Assembly: GCA_001414485.1 (NCBI GenBank)
Contig: LLEY01000050.1
Location: forward strand, 186,001 to 250,000
Source: Calycina herbarum
Taxonomy: Eukaryota > Ascomycota > Leotiomycetes > Helotiales > Pezizellaceae
Length of the DNA stretch: 64,000 bases
Direction of reading: 5' to 3'
Below, in pieces: positions 54,223 through 64,000 of the stretch. Position 1 is the first letter of the stretch. Each line of letters opens with the position of its first letter. Below the pieces are notes generated by a model. It was given only the letters and a program-made list of their open reading frames with translations, was not told the origin of the DNA and made no database searches. The position numbers and the translations under genes were made by a program.

Positions 54223-55376
54223 TCATCGAAACTCCATTGCTGCAAAACAGCCGCGATCCTCAACATGCTTTAATTCTAGTTGTTGAAACCTATCAGAACT
54301 CGAATGTATTAGCAAAGTATCTTTGAGCGGTCCGAGTCAATGTTATGACATACTTCTCGCTCTTTGCGTGGAAATAAATCCCACTGACAGTCCCCTGAAT
54401 CTGATTGAAACAGATATAATAGAACCCCTCAAAACTGGCTCCGCTGATGGTCCGTACTCGGTGATCAGGGACCAAGAAATGCTCCTTCCAGCGCATGAAT
54501 ATATTCTCTCGTTGTGCTAGTTGTGGTATATTGAATTGCCCCTTCTTAGCAGCTTTCTGAAATGGGCGGAACGCGGAGAATTTCGCCCAATGTTGTAGGT
54601 CTACTTTATCACTCGATCCCCAGTCTTGGTGTTGAGTCAAAAAGGTGTATTTCGAACCGATAATCTCGCCTTCGAAGTATGTTGTTAGTGTTGGGTGGTC
54701 TTCCGTTAATCCTGAAATACCGCTGTTAGTATAAAAACCTGCCATGATATTTGAATTGTCCTACCTTGGATTCGGAGATATCCACAGAGAAATGACTCTC
54801 GCATATCTACATGTTTGATTTCCACTTGCACGTCGTAAACTTGCCGTTCCGATTGCTGGGTTCCATGGAATTTGCTGCCGGCACGAAGAAATGAGGAAGG
54901 AGATGATGGCATGAGCTGAAGAACCGATTAGCACAATGCCTTTTTGTCCTCCCAAGACGTATCGGTGCTTGTATACATACTCGTATGTTAGAAAAGTCGT
55001 ATCCCATAGAGGGCGAGCCCAAATCCGTGCTCGTTATTGCCGGCAACTCGGCCTCGTCCTGCTTGTCACCCTCCGTACTCATAGGCGACAGCATATCCGC
55101 TGCAGCAGCCTCCTCATCGATATCCATTCGTTTGACATTTGGCTGCTCCGTGATGTGGGTTTCCGTTGAACCGGTGGCGTGCGCGTCCGACGACGGCGGC
55201 GTGGGCTGTTGAAGTACTTCTACTTCGGTCGTGGTCACAATTGCCTCCTCGTGGCTATCGTCCATTTCTACATTCCTCCAGCTGGCTCGATCATCTTCGG
55301 GCGGGCACGAGGTGTGCGACGAAGGTGTAGCCGCGATACCCTCGATATCTATCTCGTCGCTTGAAGGGGTGGGCAT
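54223..55376 (-). CDS. GID4: GID E3 ligase substrate receptor Gid4/Vid24
   Basis: Four exons, 55376-54981, 54915-54765, 54711-54354 and 54289-54223, join in phase to 323 residues. The N-terminal 130 residues are acidic and low-complexity. The Gid4 beta-barrel follows: SKFHGTQQSERQVYDVQVEIKHVD, SFLCGYLRI, then GLTEDHPTLTTYFEGEIIG, DLQHW, and ENIFMRWKEHFLVPDH with FEGFYYICF and YFHAKSEKFQQLEL. The small last exon restores the EKFQQLEL strand and the terminal FR. Gid4 reads N-terminal proline degrons and brings gluconeogenic enzymes such as fructose-1,6-bisphosphatase to the GID/CTLH ubiquitin ligase when glucose returns. The family core is complete. No regulatory site is evident in the sequence. 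Confidence 0.95.
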
Positions 55377-56283
55377 TGGGGCTTTGGCTTGCGCCCGCGC
55401 CGGCCAGGCTTAATATGGACGAAGGGTAGGACTAATGATACAGGAAGGGAAGAAACGTGACAGAGCGCGAAGCAATTAGATGTAAAGGGGCGCCGTCGTG
55501 CAATGCATCTTCAGGAAGAATCAGAAAGGAGGTGCAGCAGCTGGGAGATATGTGTAGATAGATGTTGGAGAAGACTAATGGCCTGCTTTAGCGGTCGACA
55601 GGGGGCTTTTGTGGGGAGCGAGTGGCGTGGGGGAGACTTGTCAAACACCGTCCTAATCACGATCAACTTATAAATAGACTAGCTGAGCTAGTCAACTATC
55701 CCACTATAGATTAGACGATCATAGTGAATTATACATCTAGTTCATCTGAAATTCTACTATTTCCAAACTGAAATCAGTGTGTTCAAGCCAAAAGTCAAAA
55801 GCCGAGTACATGTCCACTTTTGTGAATCATGGGATTTGTAGCACTTTTACCTATTCCACAACAGCTAAAGGTATCCACCCCCATCCAAGGTCAAGAAAAA
55901 AGGGGACTAAACAATTTGTGTCTGAGAAACGTACCGTTGTGTTACTATAATTAGGCACGAATGAAACCAGTCAGAAAAGGATGTAACTAGCCATGTCTTC
56001 GAGATGGCCAGAAAACTTGATGTTATTCCGGGGGTTTGCTATGTCTTGAGCAGAAGTATCCTTTGAAAGTTCCACTGTCCTCCGTCTCTGCTCTGCTAAA
56101 AGTCCAAGACCGTAAATTCCCCAGGTCCACTCCTGATTTAGCATTTCACTGTAATTCAAATAGCAACATTGTTTGTCGAATTGATCCGAATTTGGTTTGT
56201 CGTTTGGTATCCTCTGCATATAAAAAACATGTAACGCCCGACTCCGTATTTCCGTCTTCCCAAACTTTTTCTTCCCTCTCCCT
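55377..56283. promoter_or_regulatory. Intergenic, GID4 promoter region and mago 3' end
   Basis: About 900 bp. The left half lies upstream of the GID4 start. It includes TATAAATAG and, directly after, a 17-bp perfect palindrome at 55677-55693. The right end is the 3' region of the leftward mago gene. No gene is supported. Confidence 0.45.
55677..55693. other. Perfect 17-bp palindrome upstream of GID4
   Basis: GACTAGCT and AGCTAGTC meet at a single central G. The palindrome lies about 300 bp upstream of the GID4 ATG, next to a TATAAATAG string. A dimeric regulator site is possible; chance is also possible. Confidence 0.45.
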
Positions 56284-57014
56284 TCAAATAGGCTTGATCT
56301 TGAAGTGAAGAGCAATCAACGAGAACACCAGCGCTTTGAGATCCTGAACAAGATAGTAGAAAACACGGAGACCCTCGGGATCTTGCGATTCGGTAACATC
56401 GACCAGGGAACCAATCTTGGCCGTCTGAAGAAACCCCAGTCAGTAGTTGTCGGATTTAGGAAGAAATAGTTCGTACCTCGAATGAAATATGTTCGCCGCC
56501 TAAACGAATTTCCAATTCTTGTCTTCCATCCTTATTCTTCTGGGGCCAGTTCTTGTCGTCTTCCCTATTAGACTGTAAGCCTAGTCCTCTGGTATTCCTT
56601 GTGCCTCCTACCTACTTCATAATTTCGCTCGTCTTGATAATTCGCTTGATCTCGTCCACGAGGAGGGAACTGACACACACTATTGACGTTTGTTGATTAG
56701 CCGTAGCCTTGACAGAAGGGTAAGATGTATACGCACTCTCTTTTCTGATGAGAGAATCATTTCGGTAATTGGAGTTGTTTGCATAACGTGCAGACGCACT
56801 TCTTCCGTCCCCTAGGACTCGGAAATCGAATTCTGTTTTCTATAATCAGAGGTTGCGCCTAAAGGTCGAAGGTTTCGAAGGGCCTCACCAAGAAATTCAT
56901 GGCCGTGTCGTCCTTGATGTCCGGAGCTTGAATAAATGTTAGCATATTCCTTAGATATGATGGAAGGTAGACAAACTAGTATCGGATGTAGAAGGGTTCG
57001 TTAGAGGCCGCCAT
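56284..57014 (-). CDS. mago: Mago nashi, exon junction complex core subunit
   Basis: Six short exons, 57014-56977, 56926-56889, 56832-56737, 56679-56616, 56564-56477 and 56424-56284, join in phase to 154 residues, about the length of human MAGOH. The product starts [29 protein letters not shown] and continues [47 protein letters not shown] and [14 protein letters not shown], with the conserved C-terminus [11 protein letters not shown]. Mago pairs with Y14 (RBM8A) and clamps eIF4A3 on spliced mRNA. No single open frame shows this gene; it appears only after splicing. It is head-to-head with the beta-COP gene. Confidence 0.95.
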
Positions 57015-57470
57015 GATTATCGTCCAACGCGCAAGGTAGTTTTGGATGTTGACGGGGAGAAGGCTGAAGCTTTTTGGTCAAGTTACCCAATTGGCGGGGG
57101 GGTTTATGCCTTGCGAGCCAGGCTCCCACACACGCTAAAATTGAATTGAACAGCATCACAGAAAGCTCCCACGGCTACCCCAAACATACCCACCCCCATA
57201 TACATGATGAACCTCTGAATGCGCCGACTTGCCTCCTCCCTCCTCCGCGTGAAAGGTCTCCTGCCAACAACCCCAACTCTTGCTACAACCCTCCACCCAT
57301 AAACGATTCACCAATCCTCTCTTACTCCTACAACTCACTCTCTAGACGCAGAGCCACGAATAAGCACCCTACCCACTCACCCACCGCACCGCTATCCCTT
57401 GAACCTCAACGAGTTTGATACATAAACGCAATCAGCCTCTACGGCATTCTACTCCATACTTCTTGCCAAC
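57015..57470. promoter_or_regulatory. Divergent promoter region of mago and beta-COP
   Basis: A 456-bp gap between opposite start codons. The right part is C-rich (ACCC/CCTCC strings) and the last 60 bases are CT-rich. I see no site that I can name. Confidence 0.5.
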
Positions 57471-60456
57471 ATGGCGTCCTTCTTGGAGAGTTCCTACAGT
57501 TTGGTGCACCAGGACAATGCGGCAGACGTACCTTCAATGTCCGAGTTGCGGACACAGTTGGAGAAGGGAACAGATGAGAGCAAGGTGGAAACCATGAAGC
57601 GTATTCTCACAGTCATGTTGAATGGGGATCCAATGCCTCAATTACTCATGCACATTATTCGATTCGTCATGCCTTCGAAACACAAGGCCTTGAAGAAACT
57701 CCTGTATTTCTACTATGAAATATGCCCCAAGCTAGATGCCAGCGGCAAGTTGAAGCAGGAGATGATTTTGGTTTGGTAATTATACCTGTGGCATGTATTA
57801 ATGGAAAGGAAATACTAACACCCCTCATAGTAACGGTATCAGAAACGATTTACAGCATCCAAACGAATACATTCGAGGGAACACATTACGATTCTTGTGC
57901 AAGCTCCGGGAAGCTGAGCTCATCGAACCTTGTCTATCCACCGCCCGCTCTTGTCTCGAACATCGCCATGCGTATGTCCGCAAAAATGCAGTCTTTGCTG
58001 TAGCCTCCATTTTCCAACACTTCCAAAGTCTTATTCCAGACGCCCCTGAGCTGCTCGTTACCTTTTTGGAGACTGAGAGCGACCACACCTGCAAACGTAA
58101 TGCTTTCGCAGCATTGGTTAGCATTAGCCACGACAGTGCGTTGACCTATTTGAGCAGCGTCTTCGATGGTATTCCAAACGCAGATGAACTTTTGCAATTA
58201 GTCGAGCTGGAATTCATTCGCAAAGATGCCGTCCAAAACTCTCAAAACAAGGCCCGCTATTTACGTCTCATTTTTGATCTCCTGGAAGCTGGGGCCAGTA
58301 CCGTGGTCTACGAGGCAGCTTCCTCTCTCACCGCATTGACCAGCAACCCTGTGGCCGTTAAGGCCGCTGCTTCAAAATTTATTGAGCTCAGCATTAAAGA
58401 GGCCGACAACAATGTCAAACTTATTGTGTTGGACCGAGTTGATCACCTAAGACAGAAGAATGAAGGCGTTCTTGATGACTTAACCATGGAAATCCTCAGA
58501 GTGCTTTCAAGTCCAGATATCGATGTTCGACGGAAGGCTCTGGGCATCGCCTTGGAGATGGTGTCCAGCAAGAATGTCGAGGAAGTTGTTTTACTGTTGA
58601 AGAAGGAGTTGACAAAGACGGTGGATCAAGAATACGAGAAAAACAACGAATACCGACAATTGTTGATCCACTCGATACACCAGTGCGCAATCAAATTCTC
58701 AGAAGTCGCTGCAAGCGTAGTAGATTTATTGATGGACTTCATTGCCGATTTCAACAACACTTCAGCAGTCGATGTTATTTCCTTCGTCAAAGAGGTTGTT
58801 GAGAAGTTCCCCAAGTTGCGTGCCGGGATTGTTGAGCGCCTCGTCTCTACTTTGAGCGAGGTTCGTGCTGGTAAGGTATATCGAGGCGCACTTTGGATTG
58901 TGGGAGAATACTCACTTGAGGCCCATGATATTAGAGATGCGTGGAAACGTATTCGGGCAAGTTTGGGTGAAATTCCAATCTTGGCATCAGAACAACGACT
59001 TTTGGACGAGGTTGCCGACGGACATGAGCCACCCAAGGACGACCAGATTAACGGCAACGGCCATTCGAAAGCAGCCCCTACTGGATCACGCCGTGTCCTT
59101 GCCGATGGTACTTATGCAACTGAGAGCGCTCTTACAAGCACATCTGCTGCAGCTGCAAAATTAGAAGCCGTCAAGGCAGCCCAGAAGCCCCCTCTTCGTC
59201 AACTTATCCTCGATGGGGATTATTATCTCGCTTCCGTTTTGTCATCCACACTCACCAAACTTGTCATGCGACATTCGGAAATTTCTAAGGATGTCGCTCG
59301 CACCAATGCACTCCGTGCAGAGGCAATGCTTATCATGATTTCCATCATCCGTGTTGGACAATCGCAATTCGTCAAAGCACCTATTGACGAGGACTCCGTT
59401 GACAGAATCATGTCTTGTGTAAGATCGCTTGCCGAGTTTGCACAAAACAAGGAGCTCGAGACAGTTTTCCTTGACGATACACGCAAGGCTTTCCGGGCTA
59501 TGGTGCAAGTCGAGGAGAAGAAGCGTGCCGCAAAGGAGGCTCAAGAAAAAGCCAAGACTGCTGTTCAGGTTGATGATGTTGTTTTAATTCGACAATTGGC
59601 AAAGAAGAATGCTGGTGACGGAACTGACGAGATTGAGCTTGATCTGGAGAAGGCCACTGGTGGAGATTCTGCCGTCGAGGATCTGTCTTCCAAACTTAGC
59701 CGTGTTGTCCAGCTTACTGGTTTCTCGGATCCAGTCTACGCAGAGGCATATGTCAAGGTTCACCAGTTTGATATTGTCCTCGATGTTCTCCTAGTCAACC
59801 AAACAACCGAGACCCTCCAGAATCTCTCGGTGGAATTCGCAACACTGGGTGATCTTAAGGTCGTGGAGAGACCTACCACGCAAAATCTGGGGCCCCACGA
59901 CTTCCAGAACGTTCAAACCACCATCAAGGTTTCGTCAACGGATACCGGTGTTATCTTCGGCAACGTTGTTTACGATGGCGCCAGCTCGACCGAGAACAAT
60001 GTGGTCATCCTGAATGATGTTCACGTTGATATCATGGATTACATCCAGCCAGCAGTCTGTACGGAAACCCAATTCCGAACCATGTGGACCGAGTTTGAGT
60101 GGGAGAACAAGGTCAACATCAACTCCAAGGCCAAATCATTACGGGATTTCCTCACGCAATTAATGGCTTGCACGAATATGAGTTGTTTGACGCCCGAGGC
60201 ATCTTTGAAGGGCGACTGTCAATTTTTGAGCGCGAACTTATACGCACGAAGCGTGTTTGGTAAGTTCACTCGGACTATTGAATTATCACAGGACTAACTA
60301 GTTTTAGGCGAGGATGCACTGGCAAATTTGAGCATCGAGAAGGAGGGAGAGGATGGACCGGTTACCGGTTTTGTCCGCATTAGAAGTAGATCTCAAGGTC
60401 TGGCACTCAGCTTGGGGTCACTAAAGGGCTTGAACAAGGTTGGTGAGGCAGCTTGA
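57471..60456 (+). CDS. SEC26: Coatomer subunit beta (beta-COP)
   Basis: Three exons, 57471-57775, 57831-60259 and 60308-60456, join in phase to 960 residues. The first 480 residues are adaptin-N HEAT repeats, including [31 protein letters not shown] and [28 protein letters not shown] linker with [15 protein letters not shown] follows. The C-terminal half has the beta-COP appendage, with [29 protein letters not shown] and the [12 protein letters not shown] platform motif. Beta-COP is part of the COPI F-subcomplex that coats Golgi-to-ER and intra-Golgi vesicles and binds Arf1. The length fits the family (about 950-970). It starts from [16 protein letters not shown]. Confidence 0.97.
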
Positions 60457-61632
60457 GTGAAGGAGGATGATGCTAGTGAACAGACCGATTTGTATGACCC
60501 CCTTTTTATAAAGGAACTTGTCGGACTCGTACCACTTCTTAATGAGCTATATGAGAGAAGAGCAGAAAGGCGCTGAGTGAACAGGACTCATTCGGCGCCC
60601 CCCAGAAATATTTTGTCGAGTAGGCCCTTTTTCATGTTCATCATTATGAATGCGCGTGGTAAAAAGCGAAAAGGAGTTTTTTATCTAGAATCTTTGGCGG
60701 AGGGGTTGAAAATGAAGTAAGATTTTTTGAATCTCGCGAGTCCTCTTTTGATGGATGATTGTTGGTATTCTGGTCGGGTTGGATTGTTCGTAAGATCTTA
60801 CCTTACCGTGAAGAAGAGTAGGTAAGACCCTGCATAAGTGAGGCGTGGATGTCAGGTACGAGAGTGGTAAATTGTAAATTTTCCCAAGGTACCGGCACCG
60901 GTTTTTGGACCGGTTCGCATGAGTCCCTGGGAACCGGGTTTCAATGCTTATTTTGAAATGTTGGAGGAGAAATGGGGGTGTGTTGTAGTCGGCACTTGGG
61001 TTGTTTAGCACATGAAATTCTATCCGCATGAGCGATAAAGATCCCCTCCTTCTTTACCCCTGGTTTGTTCAGAGATCCTCGGAAGACTAACCGTGCTGGC
61101 CAATTGAAGTGGCGTATCCGGTTATTTTCTCCTTGCTATACGAGCTGTTTTCTCGAAATGGATTGTTGGCGGAGGCCGCGGACCTTCGGTTGATTATTGA
61201 TTTCTTCTGCGTACGAATAGTTACTGATTAGCAGGGAAGTTGTGAAGCTATTTTGTTAGTTAGGTACATGACAAGTAATTGTGAGTTCTTTACTCGAGTA
61301 GCTCTTACGGGCTTATTGTAAGCCGCGGCCGCAGGACTATTGGTACAGGTACAAGGACTGGATAGGCCTAGCGAGTATATTCTATTGCTCGTTGGCACTT
61401 TTCTGGCGCGGGAGATACTGAAAAAGGCAAGTCGGGTCATTATCATATGCAAGGCGGAACATGGTGGTCGTACAGGCTGGTCCACATGTATCTCGGCATC
61501 TTTTTGGTGTCTCGGTCCGGCTGGTTTAAGAACGTCACCCTCTGTAACCTCTTGTCCCAACTACACTACAAGTTTATTTTACCACCAAAACCCGTCGACC
61601 ATGATTGTCGGGTTGAATTTATTTAAGAAGAT
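60457..61632. promoter_or_regulatory. Intergenic, promoter of the sphingoid base kinase gene
   Basis: About 1.2 kb between rightward genes. A small inverted run of GGTACCGGCACCGG and GGACCGGTTC lies near 60890-60915. Open frames on both strands here are short and not protein-like. Confidence 0.4.
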
Positions 61633-63359
61633 ATGACCGATTCGATTCCCCTGTCCGCCGACAACCCTTTTGTCGATCCTAATCCTTCTTTTGATGAGAA
61701 TGGCAGAGGGAACTCGTTCGCGGTCGATGCGACACTCGCTCTGGGGAAGAATGCATCGCTGACCTTGGGGACGGATGCTTTGATTGTGTTAGGTGAGCGC
61801 CTTATACATGCTGGGTAGAGGGTAGAGCTGATAGGAATAGACGAATCGTTCGAGGAGAAGAATTATAATAATTGCTTTGGCCTGTGGCAATCCGGTATGT
61901 TCGGATCCCATCCACATTTTATCTTAAACAACAACTAATGGACAACTAATAGGTACTGCGAATACACGAGCCATTCCCTTTTACAACATCCTCTGGGCGG
62001 AATTGGTGGATTCCGTGCTTACGATTCAATATGCCTCGCCGCTTTCCAAGACTGTTGTTAGAGCTGCTACGATGAGTTACCCCGTGGAATACCAGATGGT
62101 GGAACAGGTCAACAAATGGGTTTATAAATTGCTGGATAGATCCTATGGCGAGTCGCAGATGAAGAAGAGGGTTAAGGTGCTGGTTAATCCACATAGCGGC
62201 AAGGGAAGCGCGGAGAAATGGTATGCGCGGGATATCCTACCTTTACTCAACGCTTCCAATTGTTACATCGACATGGTCAAGACCAAATACCAAGGGGAAG
62301 CGGTGGAAATTGCAGAGAACTTGGATATCGAAGCTTTTGATGTGGTAGCTGCATGTTCCGGCGATGGTCTACCACATGAAGTCTTCAACGGACTGGGGAA
62401 ACGACCGAATGCTAAGAAGGCATTGGCGAAAATTGCCGTCGTCAATTTACCTTGTGGAAGCGGGAATGCTATGAGTTGTAATTTGAACGGAACGGATAGT
62501 CCGAGTTTGGCTACCTTGGCTATGATCAAGGGGATTCCTACGCCTTTGGATTTAATCTCCATCACCCAGGGAGAAACCCGGACTCTCAGTTTCCTCTCAC
62601 AATCTGTTGGAATTGTAGCAGAATCCGATTTGGCAACCGAGAATTTACGTTGGATGGGACAGATGAGATTTTATTACGGATTTTTAACACGATTACTCGG
62701 CAAGACGGTTTATCCTTGTGATATCGCTGTCAAGGTTGCTATTGAGGATAAACCATCGATACGAGAGCATTACAAGAAAGAGAAAAGTAGTCGAGAGCCG
62801 GCTAGTGAGAGGAGGGGGTATAAATTTCTCATCGATGATGATGCTTCTGCTACCAGTGGTCCTGAGGATGCTCTACCACCTTTACGGTATGGAACGATAA
62901 ATGATAAGTTACCAGATGGATGGGATCTAGTGCCCTACGACCAACTAGGAAATTTCTACTGCGGAAACGTAAGTCTCCCCTTCCCATTTCTCCCTCAAAG
63001 CCTTCCCTAACCAAACTTCTCAGATGGCATACATGGCCGCCGACGCAAACTTCTTCCCCCCAGCCCTCCCCAGTGACGGCTACATGGACCTAATCTGCAT
63101 CAACGGGAACATATCCCGTCTCTCAGCCGTCAAAATGCTGCTATCCGTCGAAGACAACAAGTTCTTCGATATCCCAGCCGTCTCGTATCGGAAGATCTTG
63201 GGGTATCGCATTATTCCTAAGAATCAAGCGGATGGGTATATTAGTATTGACGGGGAACGAGTGCCGTTCCAGCCGTTTCAGGCGGAGGTGCATAAGGGAT
63301 TGGGGACGGTCTTGAGTAAGAGTGGACATTTGTATGAAAGTCCTGGGCCTCTGGTTTGA
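61633..63359 (+). CDS. LCB4: Sphingoid long-chain base kinase (Lcb4-like)
   Basis: Four exons, 61633-61792, 61841-61894, 61953-62968 and 63024-63359, join in phase to 521 residues. The second exon is only 54 bases. The diacylglycerol-kinase catalytic core starts at RVKVLVNPHSGKGSAEKW (about residue 140). The nucleotide-binding and catalytic motif ACSGDGLPHEVFNGL follows, then NLPCGSGNAMSCNL and FLSQSVGIVAESDLATENLRWMG. The C-terminal half ends with DGERVPFQPFQAEVHKGLGTVL. The enzyme phosphorylates dihydrosphingosine and phytosphingosine, feeding sphingolipid breakdown and stress signalling at ER/Golgi membranes. The length is slightly under yeast Lcb4. All core motifs are intact. Confidence 0.94.
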
Positions 63360-64000
63360 TTTTTGGAGAGAGATGTTCTTGAGAGATGAGGGAGGGGATT
63401 TGTTTTGTTTTTTTTTCGAATTTGTGATTTGTGGTTTGCGATTTGAGGGGTAGGATGTGGCGTTTTTTTATTTCTTTTTTCTTTTTTTCTTTACGTTGTA
63501 ATATCGGCAGAGCTCGAGTTTATTTTGATTGCCAGAAGATACCCAGAGATGGCCCTCGTCGTGGGACATGGGGGCGAGGCGAAGTGAAAAGATGATGTAT
63601 ACGTTTAGAAGGAGGAATTGGGTTTTTTTCCCTGTATATTTGTTCGCATCATAAAGAGGGAAATGGCATATAATAAATTTTGTTTTGTTTTTTGCATTTC
63701 TTCTTTTTTTTGGTCGCAACTCTTGAGTGGAGAGAAAGCAGAGAGTGATGGTTATTTTTCTAGTCTAACGTCCATCCATGCGTAACGAGAAACCACCCGT
63801 GGCGAGAAAGGAAAAAAAAAGAGAAGTCTGTACTCGGGCTACCTTTAAGATACATTATTGTAATTGATATTATTATGTTCTATGACCAATTCTCAATCAG
63901 TATTCGATTCATAGTGGCAAAATGTTACGTTGTGGCAAGCTGATAGGTCGTGCCGTCGACGATGTCAGGAAGTCGTATTAGCGTTTCCCCCCGCTCTATC
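63360..64000. other. Right-edge non-coding stretch
   Basis: T-rich 3' region of the kinase gene (63400-63490), followed by DNA without a credible frame up to the window edge. No RNA gene is seen. Confidence 0.4.

Noticed and set aside
55971..56315. 114-codon leftward frame near the mago 3' end
   Set aside because: It overlaps the last mago exon in another frame and has no family resemblance.

Overview
The window is nuclear DNA of a filamentous ascomycete (Pezizomycotina). Genes are compact, most carry one to several introns of about 50-80 bp with GTAAGT/GTATGT-type donors and CTAAC-like branch points, and the housekeeping proteins read as ascomycete orthologues. The mix of HeLo-like, C2H2/NLR-associated, CHORD and Hsp70-like accessory genes suggests Leotiomycetes (Helotiales), but that placement is inference. 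I rebuilt the gene models by hand from splice signals and frame continuity; for nearly all multi-exon genes below the exon phases close exactly.

Layout. 0.3-3.9 kb: two Cys-rich orphan genes and an AT-rich repeat-bearing stretch. 3.9-7.1 kb: a CSC1/OSCA-type channel. 8.8-21.6 kb: an accessory block holding a HeLo-like plus kinase-like (DUF7580-type) gene, divergently transcribed from a giant multidomain gene of 2295 codons (C2H2 block, ubiquitin-binding motif, RWD domain, two PP4R3-type EVH1-like domains, further zinc fingers), followed by a CHORD gene with AAA-lid-like repeats that looks partly degraded. 22.5-33.7 kb: housekeeping genes for a USP30/Ubp16-like deubiquitinase, mitochondrial ribosomal protein bL9m, fructose-bisphosphate aldolase, a Kes1/Osh4 oxysterol-binding protein, and a 998-residue protein with a C-terminal membrane anchor. 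34.9-40.5 kb: a second accessory block with a ten-exon Hsp70-like gene (GC-AG first intron) divergent from an AIG1-like GTPase, then an orphan. 40.5-43.1 kb: a gene-poor stretch with a hairpin and a G-run cluster. 43.1-63.4 kb: DEF1, a putative mitochondrial protein, an HVA1-TUDOR protein, an AAA ATPase, a UPF0132-type membrane protein, GID4/VID24, mago nashi, beta-COP and a sphingoid base kinase.

How the genes relate. The housekeeping genes belong to unrelated pathways (glycolysis, gluconeogenic enzyme turnover, ER-Golgi traffic, lipid signalling, the exon junction complex, Pol II degradation). The most interesting part is 8.8-21.6 kb. Its modules (HeLo-like, acuF-like C2H2, CHORD, kinase-like, ubiquitin-binding) are typical of fungal NLR/allorecognition systems, yet no NACHT or NB-ARC ATPase is present. 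I infer a candidate NLR-associated or regulated-death locus, unproven.
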